DNA of 27,208 bases, taken from Rhizophagus sp. LPA8_4_AMF (taxonomy: Eukaryota > Glomeromycota > Glomeromycetes > Glomerales > Glomeraceae). The position numbers were made by a program, and so were the translations under genes. Under the pieces are notes generated by a model that searched no databases, was not told the DNA's origin, and was given only the letters and a program-made list of their open reading frames with translations. Within the stretch, counting starts at the first letter, position 1. Each line of letters opens with the position of its first letter. The stretch spans positions 1-27,208 of the forward strand of contig JADRCO010000743.1 in NCBI GenBank assembly GCA_021464525.1. Reading direction: 5' to 3'. Below, piece after piece: positions 1-8,101 of this stretch.

Positions 1-60
1 ATAATAAAATATAATACTATTTTAATATTTATTTTTTTTATACTTAATAAATACATATTT

Positions 61-575
61 TTAATACTTATTAAATACTGCTATTTAGTAAATACAAGAC
101 TCCATTTGGTTTAACTTCGTGATGCAATACTTTTACCATCTGCTATCATTAAAACTACATTACTTTTCCTATTATTGGTATATTTAATTCTCTCTTTAAT
201 TTATCAGTCATTGTTAAAGATCCTGCTCCTGTATCTACTAAAGCTCTTATCTTCTTCTCATTTACTATAACATTGCATCTAGTCACTTGTGTTTTCCTAT
301 TATTTTCCACTATTTTTATTTTACCTGAATGTAGTTAATATTTCAAACCACTTCTCAATTTCTTTCTAGTATTTGACTTTTCATTCAAATATTGTCCCCA
401 TATTATTAGTACGTTTGAATTTATAAAGCCCCTAACTGGTTCAAATTCTCCTATGTTAGGTATCTTATGCTTTAACTTTACCTTATCATTTTTACATATT
501 TTCGCAAAATGCCCTTCCTGACCACAATTATTACAAGTATTATTCCTCTCTCTTGTCTCACGACCTTTTCTCCTT
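61..575 (-). mobile_element. Fossil LTR-retrotransposon fragment (zinc knuckle plus retropepsin-like protease)
   Basis: On the minus strand a CCHC zinc knuckle (C-x2-C-x4-H-x4-C, core CGQEGHFAKIC) lies at about 497-545. It is followed downstream at about 190-300 by a retropepsin-like active site, ALVDTGAG. The order nucleocapsid then protease is that of the gag-pol region of LTR retrotransposons; the spacing and the DTGA motif suggest Ty3/Gypsy-like, but without reverse transcriptase the family is not certain. The piece is broken, carries several interruptions, and continues towards or beyond the left edge of the window. No LTR was recognised beside it. It is an old copy and is not expected to function. 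Confidence 0.75.
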
Positions 576-599
576 TGCAGATAGAATGGTTAGTTAAAG

Positions 600-1273
600 G
601 CATTTTGTTTTAGATAAGTATTTTTAATTATGTAATCTATACTATAGGTTTGATAATTAATAAAGAAATGAGATGCTAATTTAAAAAATAAAGTTTATGA
701 AAAAGAAGATAAGGGGAAGAAACATGACTAATAAAGGTCAAGAAAGTTATGCATCAGAAACAAATGTGGCAAAACAAGATCCAATTAATTAGAATAAGGA
801 CAGAAACAATCAAGAAGTTTGAAGAATATATAAGTGTGAATTGTTTAAATTCACAAGTCTTTATTGAAACTGAATAGCTTAGTAGTTATACAGTGGTTGT
901 TTTACAACTTCTACAGATGTACTTTATATATACATACTAAATTAAGAAAATATGTGTTACAATCAAAAAAAAGAGTTTTTGAAACTATTCAAAAACTCAC
1001 CTAGGTTTTGGTATTCATCAAGTCAGATACTGGAATTTGAAAAACTTTATTGTATAGCACAGAAAATTTTGTTTTTACATTATGATAAAGAATATAATAT
1101 ATAATTACATGATGTAGTATATATACTAATTACGTTCCATCATTCTATGTTGCTAATAAACTATGTATATTGATTTATTTATCTTTTTCAATCAATTTAA
1201 AAGATAGACTCACTCATCAAAATACTAATCATATGTTTAGAAACTTATTTTTTTATTTAGTTTTAACCTAAAA
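600..1273. other. AT-rich intergenic stretch, no clear gene
   Basis: This lies between the retroelement fossil and the unknown gene at 1274. A short coding-like stretch with a start codon occurs on the plus strand at about 724-820 but does not stay open, so I do not call a gene. The part from about 1040 belongs to the duplicated segment described separately. Confidence 0.4.
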
Positions 1274-1390
1274 TTAATATTTTGGGATTTTACAATCAAC
1301 AATAGTTTGCAAAATAATTGATGGATCTTTTGGGATTTTACAATCAGCAATAGTTCCATCAATCTCTGTTACCCATGTTGCCACATCAGA
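1040..1390. repeat. Segmental duplication, left copy (pair at 5942-6332)
   Basis: About 340 bases are shared with 5942-6332 in the same orientation. They cover the last ~35 codons of the gene at 1274-1897 and its 3' flank. Long runs are identical or nearly so, for example the stretch around the stop codon containing the doubled ttttgggattttacaatca motif. The left copy is the one attached to the complete reading frame, so it is probably the parent. Confidence 0.8.
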
Positions 1391-1897
1391 ACTTTTCTTT
1401 GCTATTTCTATTCTTTCAAAATAATCTCCATATAGCCTTAATACATTACACATACAATCAATTTCAAATATACGACCATAACAGTCTAGAAAAAGCATTC
1501 CAAGGTAACATTCTGTAAGGATGATTATATGATTAAAACCATACAATTCAATATCCTCAAAATATTGACTAAATGAAGTTTTTACATAATTAAAAAGATC
1601 ATTTGGATTTTTAGGAGCAATATCTGAACCAAAACCCAGAGAATTCAAAACACGAACACGGTCATTTTCATTCATAATTATCTCAACAATCATATTATAA
1701 TCTTCTAATTTATTATCTTTGTCATTATTATTTTTTACTTGTTCATGTTTTTTAAGTTGGTCACCAGGAGATACAAATTGACAGGGTAATTTTGGGTTTA
1801 CTATGGTATCAACTCGTAATAATTTCCCTAAAGATGCCCAAAAGGGTTCATTAGTACACGAATGAAATCTTTGTTGTTCTTCTGTTGTTTTTTCCAT
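1274..1897 (-). CDS. Hypothetical protein, 207 aa, single exon
   Basis: An uninterrupted reading frame starts at an ATG at 1897 and ends in TAA. I do not recognise the family. The N-terminal ~75 residues are polar, with a charged, Asn/Lys/Asp-rich stretch around residues 50-70. Residues ~70-175 look like a folded alpha/beta domain with alternating hydrophobic segments (HIIILTECYLGMLFLD, then GRIFEIDCMCNVL). The C-terminus carries a short tandem repeat: TIADCKIPK and TIVDCKIPK occur 20 residues apart. No signal peptide, membrane segment or known catalytic motif is visible. A TATA-like element lies about 100 bases upstream, which supports a real single-exon gene. A partial copy of its 3' end lies at 5942-6332, so it belongs to a small duplicated family. 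A first exon further upstream cannot be excluded. Confidence 0.65.
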   Translation of the reverse strand: MEKTTEEQQRFHSCTNEPFWASLGKLLRVDTIVNPKLPCQFVSPGDQLKKHEQVKNNNDKDNKLEDYNMIVEIIMNENDRVRVLNSLGFGSDIAPKNPNDLFNYVKTSFSQYFEDIELYGFNHIIILTECYLGMLFLDCYGRIFEIDCMCNVLRLYGDYFERIEIAKKSSDVATWVTEIDGTIADCKIPKDPSIILQTIVDCKIPKY

Positions 1898-1988
1898 ATT
1901 GTTTATCAGAATAGATCAAAAAAAGTTGTTTGTTTAGTAATGGGTATTTCCTTCTCTATTGTAATAGGTATTTAACCAAGTATGTGGG

Positions 1989-1998
1989 CTTTTTATAG
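1989..1998 (-). promoter_or_regulatory. TATA-like box of the 1274-1897 gene
   Basis: Read on the minus strand this is CTATAAAAAG, 92-101 bases upstream of the ATG at 1897. The position suits a core promoter with a short 5' leader. It is assigned on motif and position alone; AT-rich DNA makes chance matches common. Confidence 0.4.
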
Positions 1999-2009
1999 TT
2001 AAAAAAAAG

Positions 2010-2849
2010 TCTATTAGTAATAATTACTAATGTTTATTATTTATTTATAAAATGTAATGGTTTAACAGCCAGTTTTATAATTATTGAAATAATACATTTT
2101 AGTTAATATGATTCATATTGAATTGTTTGAATTCAATTTGATTATCAAATTCAATCAAATTTAAATAAATTTAAATCAAGTAAAATCAAACCTAAATCAG
2201 AACAAATAAAACTGAATTTGAAATTAAATCAAAACTAATCAAATTATTCAGATTTTACTCAAATTTGATTCATTTTAAATTTAAATTTTAATAAATCATT
2301 TTGCAAAATTAAATTTTATTATTTAGTTGGAAAAAAAAATCAAATTATGAAATTTTATATAAAGATCAAATTAAAAATTTTATGTAATAATTATAACATT
2401 TACATATCTCCTTAATTTAATGTTAGGAAATACATGTAATTTATTGCTATTTTATCAAATACAACTTTAAAAAGAATAAGATAAATTGAAATTTAATTAA
2501 TAATTTCAAAGATAAAAATACAAATTTCATTAGTAAACTTTTGGAACATGAATCCTTAAGGATTCCTTTACTGGACAAGGTAAATTTTTTTTAAGATATA
2601 TATTCGTATGTAAAAAATATTTTTAAATTTATATTAATGAATTTAAATATTTTGTATTATCTTTTTTTTTATTATTTTATATGTAATGATTATTATTGCA
2701 CATTCTGTAACTTATAAATCATGGTGGTCTGGTTTAATGTTACGGTTATATATTTTTGGAAAAGTATCTTCAATATATCAAAGTTTTAAAGGAAGTTGTA
2801 ATTTAAAGTATAACAATTGCTTAGGACTTAGCACTGCACCTTTGTCTAT
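2010..2849. other. AT-rich intergenic DNA with low-complexity tract
   Basis: No gene is supported. From about 2110 to 2340 the sequence is a degenerate low-complexity tract built from short words such as aaattcaat, aaatcaaa and aatttaaat. The rest is unstructured A+T-rich DNA. A 74-codon open frame at 2686-2910 runs into the mobile element and looks like chance. Confidence 0.5.
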
Positions 2850-3365
2850 GTCAATCAGGGTTACAGTACAATTTACAGACAGCCATTTCACTGAAATGCC
2901 ATTTTACTGACATGTAAAATTACCCAACTTGCTATTTCACCAAAAATTTATTAGCCACGCCTCACTCCTTATTGCACCTTAATTTCAAATTTTCAAAATG
3001 TTATAAATTCAACAAACTGATTACAAATGCATTCATAATGCAAGATTTTATAGCATCAATCTAATTATTTCTTTGAATCTTTTCTCAACTTTTTTTTCCA
3101 AATAATATGGTTAGAATTTAAAAACAAAAAAATAAATCATTGAAAATATTTCTTGCCTTCTTAATAATGTAAAGACAAAATTTTGTGATTGTTAAACTAC
3201 ATTAATCATGTTAGCAAATGGATTATTAGCAAAATAGGGATTCGTTACTGTAAAATGGTTTTGGAAAAATGTGATGTTGGTAAAATGGCAAATAGGCAAA
3301 ATGACATTGGTAAATTTTATGTTGGTGAAACAGGTGTTGGTAAATAGGTGAATATGGTCAATCAG
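2850..3365. mobile_element. Non-autonomous MULE-like element with 9-bp target-site duplication
   Basis: The 9-mer gtcaatcag occurs at 2850-2858 and again at 3357-3365, exactly bracketing a 498-bp segment whose ends are imperfect inverted repeats. Left inner sequence aatttacagacagccatttcac matches the reverse complement of the right end, tatttaccaacacctgtttcac. Each end is made of degenerate short units of the type ccattttaccaacat, repeated several times. A 9-bp duplication with long divergent terminal inverted repeats is the known signature of the Mutator superfamily. No transposase frame is present, so it would need one in trans. The divergence of the two ends suggests an old insertion. Confidence 0.6.
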
Positions 3366-3599
3366 ATGCCGTACAAATTTATTTTATCAAAGTATAAAGC
3401 GATTTAGCCAGGATCATCCATCTTATGTTAAATGGTTAAAGCTAAATTCATTCTGATGCAGGTGAAGTTTATGTTGGTAATGCTTCACAGAATTCTTTTA
3501 TATATTAGAATTTATTACCACAATAAGCTTTTAAAAAGATATTTCTTTGAAAATTGTGATATACAGTATAATAACAAATAAAATAAAATTCTGAAATGT

Positions 3600-3797
3600 T
3601 TAATTATCATGATTATTAGGGAACATGGGAAATAAAACATGAGGATTTGGTAAAGGATTGGGTTTATAGATTAAAGTAGTATTACACAGCCTGCCAAATG
3701 TGAATCCTGAGTAAATTGCAAACAGATCTGGGATCATTAACCTTCTTAATAATCTGATATAATCCTCTTTCTCAGGTCTAATATTTTCATCATATAC
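3600..3797 (-). pseudogene. Possible orphan coding fragment, about 65 codons
   Basis: The minus strand is open here from just after a stop at 3798-3800 to a TAA at 3600-3602, and reads like coding sequence (for example YDENIRPEKEDYIRLLRR, then IPDLFAIYSGFTFGRLC). There is no initiator Met at its start. The 5' edge falls at a possible acceptor (TTTTCCTAAG), so it could be a last exon or the 3' remains of a lost gene. I do not recognise the family. Chance openness is possible at this length. Confidence 0.25.
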
Positions 3798-3860
3798 TTA
3801 GGAAAATAAAAATATGTTTAAGTATAAACTAAATTAGAATTAGAAGTTCAATTGTATATA

Positions 3861-4261
3861 TACATGAAACCGAAATTAAGTCATTTCTACTGTCGGAAAT
3901 GGTCGAAATGGTTTCGACCTGGGCCCTTCTAAAGTCGAAATTGCGTCATAGTCATGTGACTTTTATAGTAAATATTAATATTAAAATTCAAAAATAACGA
4001 TCTCTGCATCCAGTGATCAGATTTCGAAGATCTTTGCACAGTTGGATTCAGCTCATCGAGCGGATTCTAATGATATATGTATTATGTCTGTAGCATTAAT
4101 ATTGGTGAAGTTATTCATATTTAAAAGTTTATATTAAATTGTAATTATAAAATCACATGATTATGACATAATTTCGACCATTTCTACTTTAATTTTGACT
4201 TTTTAACCTTTTAGGTCGAAATATTTCTACTTTTGGGTTTTAATTTCGACTTCATTTATAA
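3861..4261. mobile_element. Fold-back / MITE-like element with ~110-bp terminal inverted repeats
   Basis: The two ends are inverted copies: tgaaaccgaaatta at 3865 matches tgaagtcgaaatta read from the right end, and gtcgaaattgcgtcatagtc with its continuation gtgacttttata (to ~3967) matches gtcgaaattatgtcataatc plus gtgattttata from the right arm (4145-4185). Within the arms the word gtcgaaat recurs several times. An 8-base direct repeat tgtatata lies at 3853-3860 and 4262-4269 and may be the target-site duplication, although simple TA-rich sequence weakens this. About 170 bases lie between the arms and hold no gene. Family is uncertain (hAT or MULE by duplication length). Confidence 0.6.
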
Positions 4262-4269
4262 TGTATATA

Positions 4270-4578
4270 AAAAATTAATTTTTTACATTTAACAATTTGT
4301 AGTGTTAGAAGATTACTTTCTCCTACACTCAAGCATATGGTCCTGATCCCACTTTTATAGGAAGTGTAGTGTAGGTTATATTTCGTATTCTGTTTGTTGA
4401 AATAGATTCATTTCCTGATAATTTTAATATATAGATGCTATTTCCATAATATGATTTACAGAAACTGGTTCAGATTAGTTTGATCACTAACCAATTCAAT
4501 CAAATGAGAAATGTGTTAATTGTGATATTAAATTTTCACAAATAAAAGTGGATTCCATTTTCTCAAAATAATATTTAA
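4270..4578. other. Intergenic DNA between two mobile elements
   Basis: No open frame, RNA gene or recognisable repeat was seen in these ~300 bases. It is ordinary AT-rich spacer. Confidence 0.4.
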
Positions 4579-5520
4579 AAGAAATTAGCATGTCTGAAAT
4601 GTGTGACAGGTTACGCTGAAATGTCAAATTATCTGCCTGACAGCACAAACAGAGGCAAGAATTTGATTAGTTCATCATCATCAGCCATATTAATTCTTTA
4701 TTTATCATTAACGAAATAAAAAACTTTTCTCTTCACTCTTTCTTCCTCCCCTTTCATGTTTTTAAAAATATATTTAATATTTTAAATTTTTTGTTATTTA
4801 ATAAAGTTAGCCATTTTTCACTAGCAAATATAAATATTTCATAAGTAAACAAACGCGTTTTATAGAGATTTCAGGGCATAATTTCAACATTTGGTCATAT
4901 TAGACAGGTGAAAAATGCTTAAAAAAAGTTGTTTATGAGGTATGGGGATGCTTGAATATTAATTTGTATTAACTGTTAATTTTTATGAAGTTATATGACT
5001 TTTTTTATAATACTAAGACGCGTTTTATTTTCTATTATAAGTTATAATTTAAATTTTGAACACTTTAGTCAAGAGAAACAAGTGAAATAAGCTTAAGTAA
5101 TGTTGTTCTGTGGATATTGAAGTTCATGTATATTGATTTTTATGGAACTAGCTTAAATATTTGTGAAGTTATAATTCTTTTTTTGTAATAATACTAAGAC
5201 GCGTTTTTAATAAAAATTTCATAAATTTCATATAAATATAGTATTTAATAAAATGCAAATGAACTTTTATTTAATAAAATTGTGCAAAAATATTAAAATT
5301 TATTTATTCTTTTATATGATAATATTAAAAGTATGCAAAATACATATTTTTTATTCTTTAATATTTTTAAAAAGTGCAAAAAATTTTTTTTCTGATACAG
5401 TAGATAAACATTACACAAGAAAAATGTGAAGTCAAATTTATGACAGTCAAACAAATTGACATTTACAGTTGTACTATATTCGGCATAACCTGTCACACAT
5501 TTTAGGCGTGCAAGAAATTA
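4579..5520. mobile_element. Non-autonomous MULE-like element, 924 bp, with perfect 9-bp target-site duplication
   Basis: The 9-mer aagaaatta occurs at 4579-4587 and 5512-5520. The enclosed segment 4588-5511 begins gcatgtctgaaatgtgtgac and ends with the reverse complement of gcacgcctaaaatgtgtgac. Over the first 33 bases of the terminal inverted repeats 28 match, and all five differences are transitions. After a ~15-base insertion in the right arm the similarity continues (atgtcaaattatctgcctgacag against aatgtcaatttgtttgactgtca). The 9-bp duplication and terminal structure fit a Mutator-like element. No transposase is encoded. The interior contains a tandem repeat described separately. Confidence 0.75.
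4853..5207. repeat. Degenerate ~165-181-bp tandem repeat inside the MULE-like element
   Basis: The word acgcgtttt occurs at 4853, 5018 and 5199, giving unit lengths of 165 and 181. The units share further words in the same order, including gacaggtgaaa/aacaagtgaaa, gcttaa(a/g), tgttaatttttatgaagttat against atggaactagcttaaatatt then gtgaagttat, and tactaagacgcg at the unit ends. It is a two-unit degenerate repeat, probably formed within the mobile element. Confidence 0.55.
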
Positions 5521-5522
5521 GC

Positions 5523-5941
5523 TTTATGACATCATTTCAAAGTTCAAACTCAAAGGATATTTTTAAATAAGGTGTCAGTATATATAATATAAGTATATAC
5601 TGCTGTAATTATTTTTCTATAAATGTACTTTTTATTTTTATTTATTTTATTTTATTCTAAAAGGATGATATCCAGACTAATTTATTATTAAACTAGGAAA
5701 TAAAAACCATTGTAGAGGTCACACAGATTTTGCATGTGATCTTATTAATGAATGATTATTCATGTGTAATTACGATAATGATGAAAGGATCCAAACTTAT
5801 TGAAAATGGATAATGAGAGGGAGGTTAAAAATCCTGAAATTTAAATTACATCTCTATATTTCAAAATATATGCTATAATAAAATAAATGTTTGTTTATAA
5901 ACTTTACAGAACAAATAGGTATTTGCAATGCAATAATGGAA
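5523..5941. other. AT-rich intergenic DNA
   Basis: No gene, RNA or clear repeat was seen between the MULE-like element and the duplicated 3' segment. Confidence 0.4.
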
Positions 5942-6332
5942 GAAAATCTTTATTGCATAGCAAAGAAAATAAAAGTTTACATTATGATATAGAATATAAT
6001 ATATAATTACATAATGTAGTATGAATACTAATTACATTCAACTACAGTTCCATCATTCTCTTGCTAAACTATGTATGTTGATTTATTTATCTTTTCAGTC
6101 AATTTAAAAGATTCACTCATCAAAATACTAATCATATGTTTGGAAACTTATTTTTTTATTTAGTTTTAACCTAAAATTTATATTTTGGGATTTTACAATC
6201 AACAATAGTTTGCAAAATAATTGATGGATCTTTTGGGATTTTACAATCAGCAATAGTTCCATCAACCTCTATTACTCATGTTTTCAAATATTTATTAGCA
6301 ATAGTTCCATCAGCCTCTACTACCCATGTTAT
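5942..6332 (-). pseudogene. Truncated copy of the 3' end of the 1274-1897 gene
   Basis: This segment repeats the C-terminal codons and 3' flank of the 207-residue gene in the same orientation. It includes the doubled ttttgggattttacaatca motif at 6184-6250 and the following agcaatagttccatca. The similarity stops at about 6330, so only the tail of the gene was copied or has survived. Unlike the parent, it has a second copy of a ~47-base unit ending in tagcaatagttccatcagcc-tctactacccatgtt (about 6286-6332), which extends the C-terminal repeat. It has no start of its own and is not expected to be expressed as a full protein. Confidence 0.7.
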
Positions 6333-7251
6333 CCTAAAGGCTAAAGCAGAAGTACTTAGTAATGATGAATTGTATTTAGAAATTATTAAAGATAAAGATT
6401 CCGTAATTCTGTAAACAAATAAAAGAGATGAAATTAATGAAAATTTACATTTTTAACAAACATTTTTTTTTTTAATATCTACTGGTACAGCAATACTCTT
6501 TTATATACTGTATATACACATCCTAGACTTTTAGATTCTAAAATCTTCCAAAATTTAAAAATACTGTAAATAAAGCATTACGACCTAAGACATACGAAGC
6601 GAAGCCATAAGGGAAACATTCTAGATCGTATGAAATTATAAAATAAGACCAGAAAGCTTTCTTTTTGCATTAAATTTTAAGAAAAAATATTCTATCATTT
6701 TTTTCATATGAAATTACAAAAAAAGTGCTGAAACTATTTGGCTATACCGGTAGGTGAATCATTAATGATTTACTAATTTTCCTTTAGTTGTATTTTTTAT
6801 TTTTTAATTATTGACAAATTATATTTTCAAAAAAAAATTATTAACTTTTCTATTTTAGATTGGTGCAAAAGGAATTTAGAAAAATGGTGTACTGTGGTGA
6901 ATTTGATAAGTGACTTTTTATTTTTGATTAATTTATTTTTCTATTTTAACTTCAAGTCAGTTATCCCCTTATCTTTTGGAACATAAACTTCAGCACATTA
7001 TTATTGGCAAAGCTGATCAGTAAATTTATTTCTTTGATTTCAATTAAAAGTACATTTCTATTAATTAAATGTTATAAGAACTAGAATTGCCTTTTAATTG
7101 TGTTGAATTTTTAAATCTTGTAAATTAAATATGAAATTTACAGTGAATTATGGAATAATTATAATTTTCATTTAAATAATAAAAAAAAAATGATTGATAT
7201 TAAAGAAACTTTATATTTTAAAATGATTTCAAACCTAATTTTGATTTTTAT
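6333..7251. other. AT-rich intergenic DNA
   Basis: No supported gene. A short coding-like plus-strand run ends in TAA at about 6412-6414 (KAKAEVLSNDELYLEII) and could be the remains of a last exon, but it is too short to call. The rest is poly-A/T-rich spacer. Confidence 0.35.
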
Positions 7252-7429
7252 TTATCGCCGTTTTCATAATGATTGATGCAGTTATGTTTGAATAAAAAAA
7301 AAAGAAAACCGAATACCGGACGAATACCGGATAGATACCGGACAGATAATGGATGAAAACCGGACGAATATTGGAATTCGAATATTCAATCACAAATAAA
7401 CTGCCTCAACCATTTTGAAACGACTGTAA
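7252..7429. mobile_element. 178-bp fold-back element enclosing an 11-bp minisatellite
   Basis: The left arm ttatcgccgttttcataatg continuing attgatgcagttatgtttga matches the reverse complement of the right arm, ttacagtcgtttcaaaatgg continuing ttgaggcagtttatttgtga. The arms flank a minisatellite of ~11-base units. Outside the arms no clean target-site duplication was found. Size and structure fit a MITE-like palindrome; the family is unknown. Confidence 0.55.
7308..7375. repeat. Minisatellite, ~11-bp unit gaataccggac
   Basis: About six degenerate units follow each other: gaataccggac, gaataccggat, agataccggac, agataatggat, gaaaaccggac, gaatattggaa. It is strikingly CpG-containing compared with the surrounding AT-rich DNA and forms the loop of the fold-back element at 7252-7429. 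Confidence 0.75.
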
Positions 7430-8101
7430 TTCTAATGATGCAGATGATTTCAAGTTGGAGAGAAATAGAAACATATGAATTGAATTTGTTAAGATCAAAA
7501 ACTTTTTATTGTTTCAAACAATTCTACTTTAAATAAAAATTATCATTTGTAATTTACTTAAACGAGATGACTTCACTATATCATTTAATTAATCGAACTC
7601 TTCATTTTGCTTGTGAAGTGAGAATAGTGATAAAATTAAATAAAATAATTAAGATTATGAAACATCGAATGAAATCTTGAACATATTAATTCTTATTATT
7701 CTGTTTGTATTATGTTTGTATATATTATGTTTGGTTAAATAAAGTTAAAAATATACAAAATAATATACTGCATCTTTACTTAAGTAAAAACTTATAAATT
7801 TAGTTATAATGTTTTAATTTTTGGAAATCTTTAAAATAAATTTGGTGAAAAACATTTAGGCGAATATAATCTTAACCAAATATATCTACCCCTGGCCAGA
7901 ATTATGGATTTTGGCCTAAATTATGCTTATTATGGCCAGAATTATGTGTAAAAAGGGGATGCTAATTTCGGGTAGTATACTTGTATTCGGTATGTATGCT
8001 GATGATCTGTTTGGTGTACCAATTACCCCTGTAACAGCAAGCGGAAAAAAACAATACATGTATTATTTTTTAAGTTATTCTCATTTTTTCTTAAAAAAAT
8101 A
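7430..8101. promoter_or_regulatory. Upstream region of the BTB-ZZ-TLDc gene
   Basis: No gene is seen here. Three copies of a tggcc(a/t)(g/a)aattatg motif lie at about 7893-7946. A poly-T/poly-A stretch immediately precedes the ATG at 8102 (attttttcttaaaaaaata). No convincing TATA box could be chosen among many AT-rich candidates, so promoter placement is by position only. Confidence 0.35.
7893..7946. repeat. Short direct repeat (tggccagaattatg), three copies
   Basis: The sequence tggccagaattatg occurs at 7893 and 7933, and tggcctaaattatg at 7912. A related pair, tgccagaatta and ttggcccgaattaa, occurs at about 23284-23317, so this is a dispersed repeat within the window. It sits about 160-210 bases upstream of the BTB-ZZ-TLDc start codon. 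Confidence 0.5.

Noticed and set aside
1274-1897. Assigning the 207-residue protein to a SUKH/SMI1-like fold
   Set aside because: A vague hydrophobic pattern around residues 120-165 suggested it, but no diagnostic motif is visible, so the function is left open.
2686-2910. 74-codon plus-strand open frame
   Set aside because: It runs from spacer into the left end of the MULE-like element, has no domain or coding composition and is explained by chance.
5293-5496. 67-codon minus-strand open frame
   Set aside because: Lies inside the non-autonomous MULE-like element and its terminal repeat; hydrophobic AT-driven sequence, no domain.
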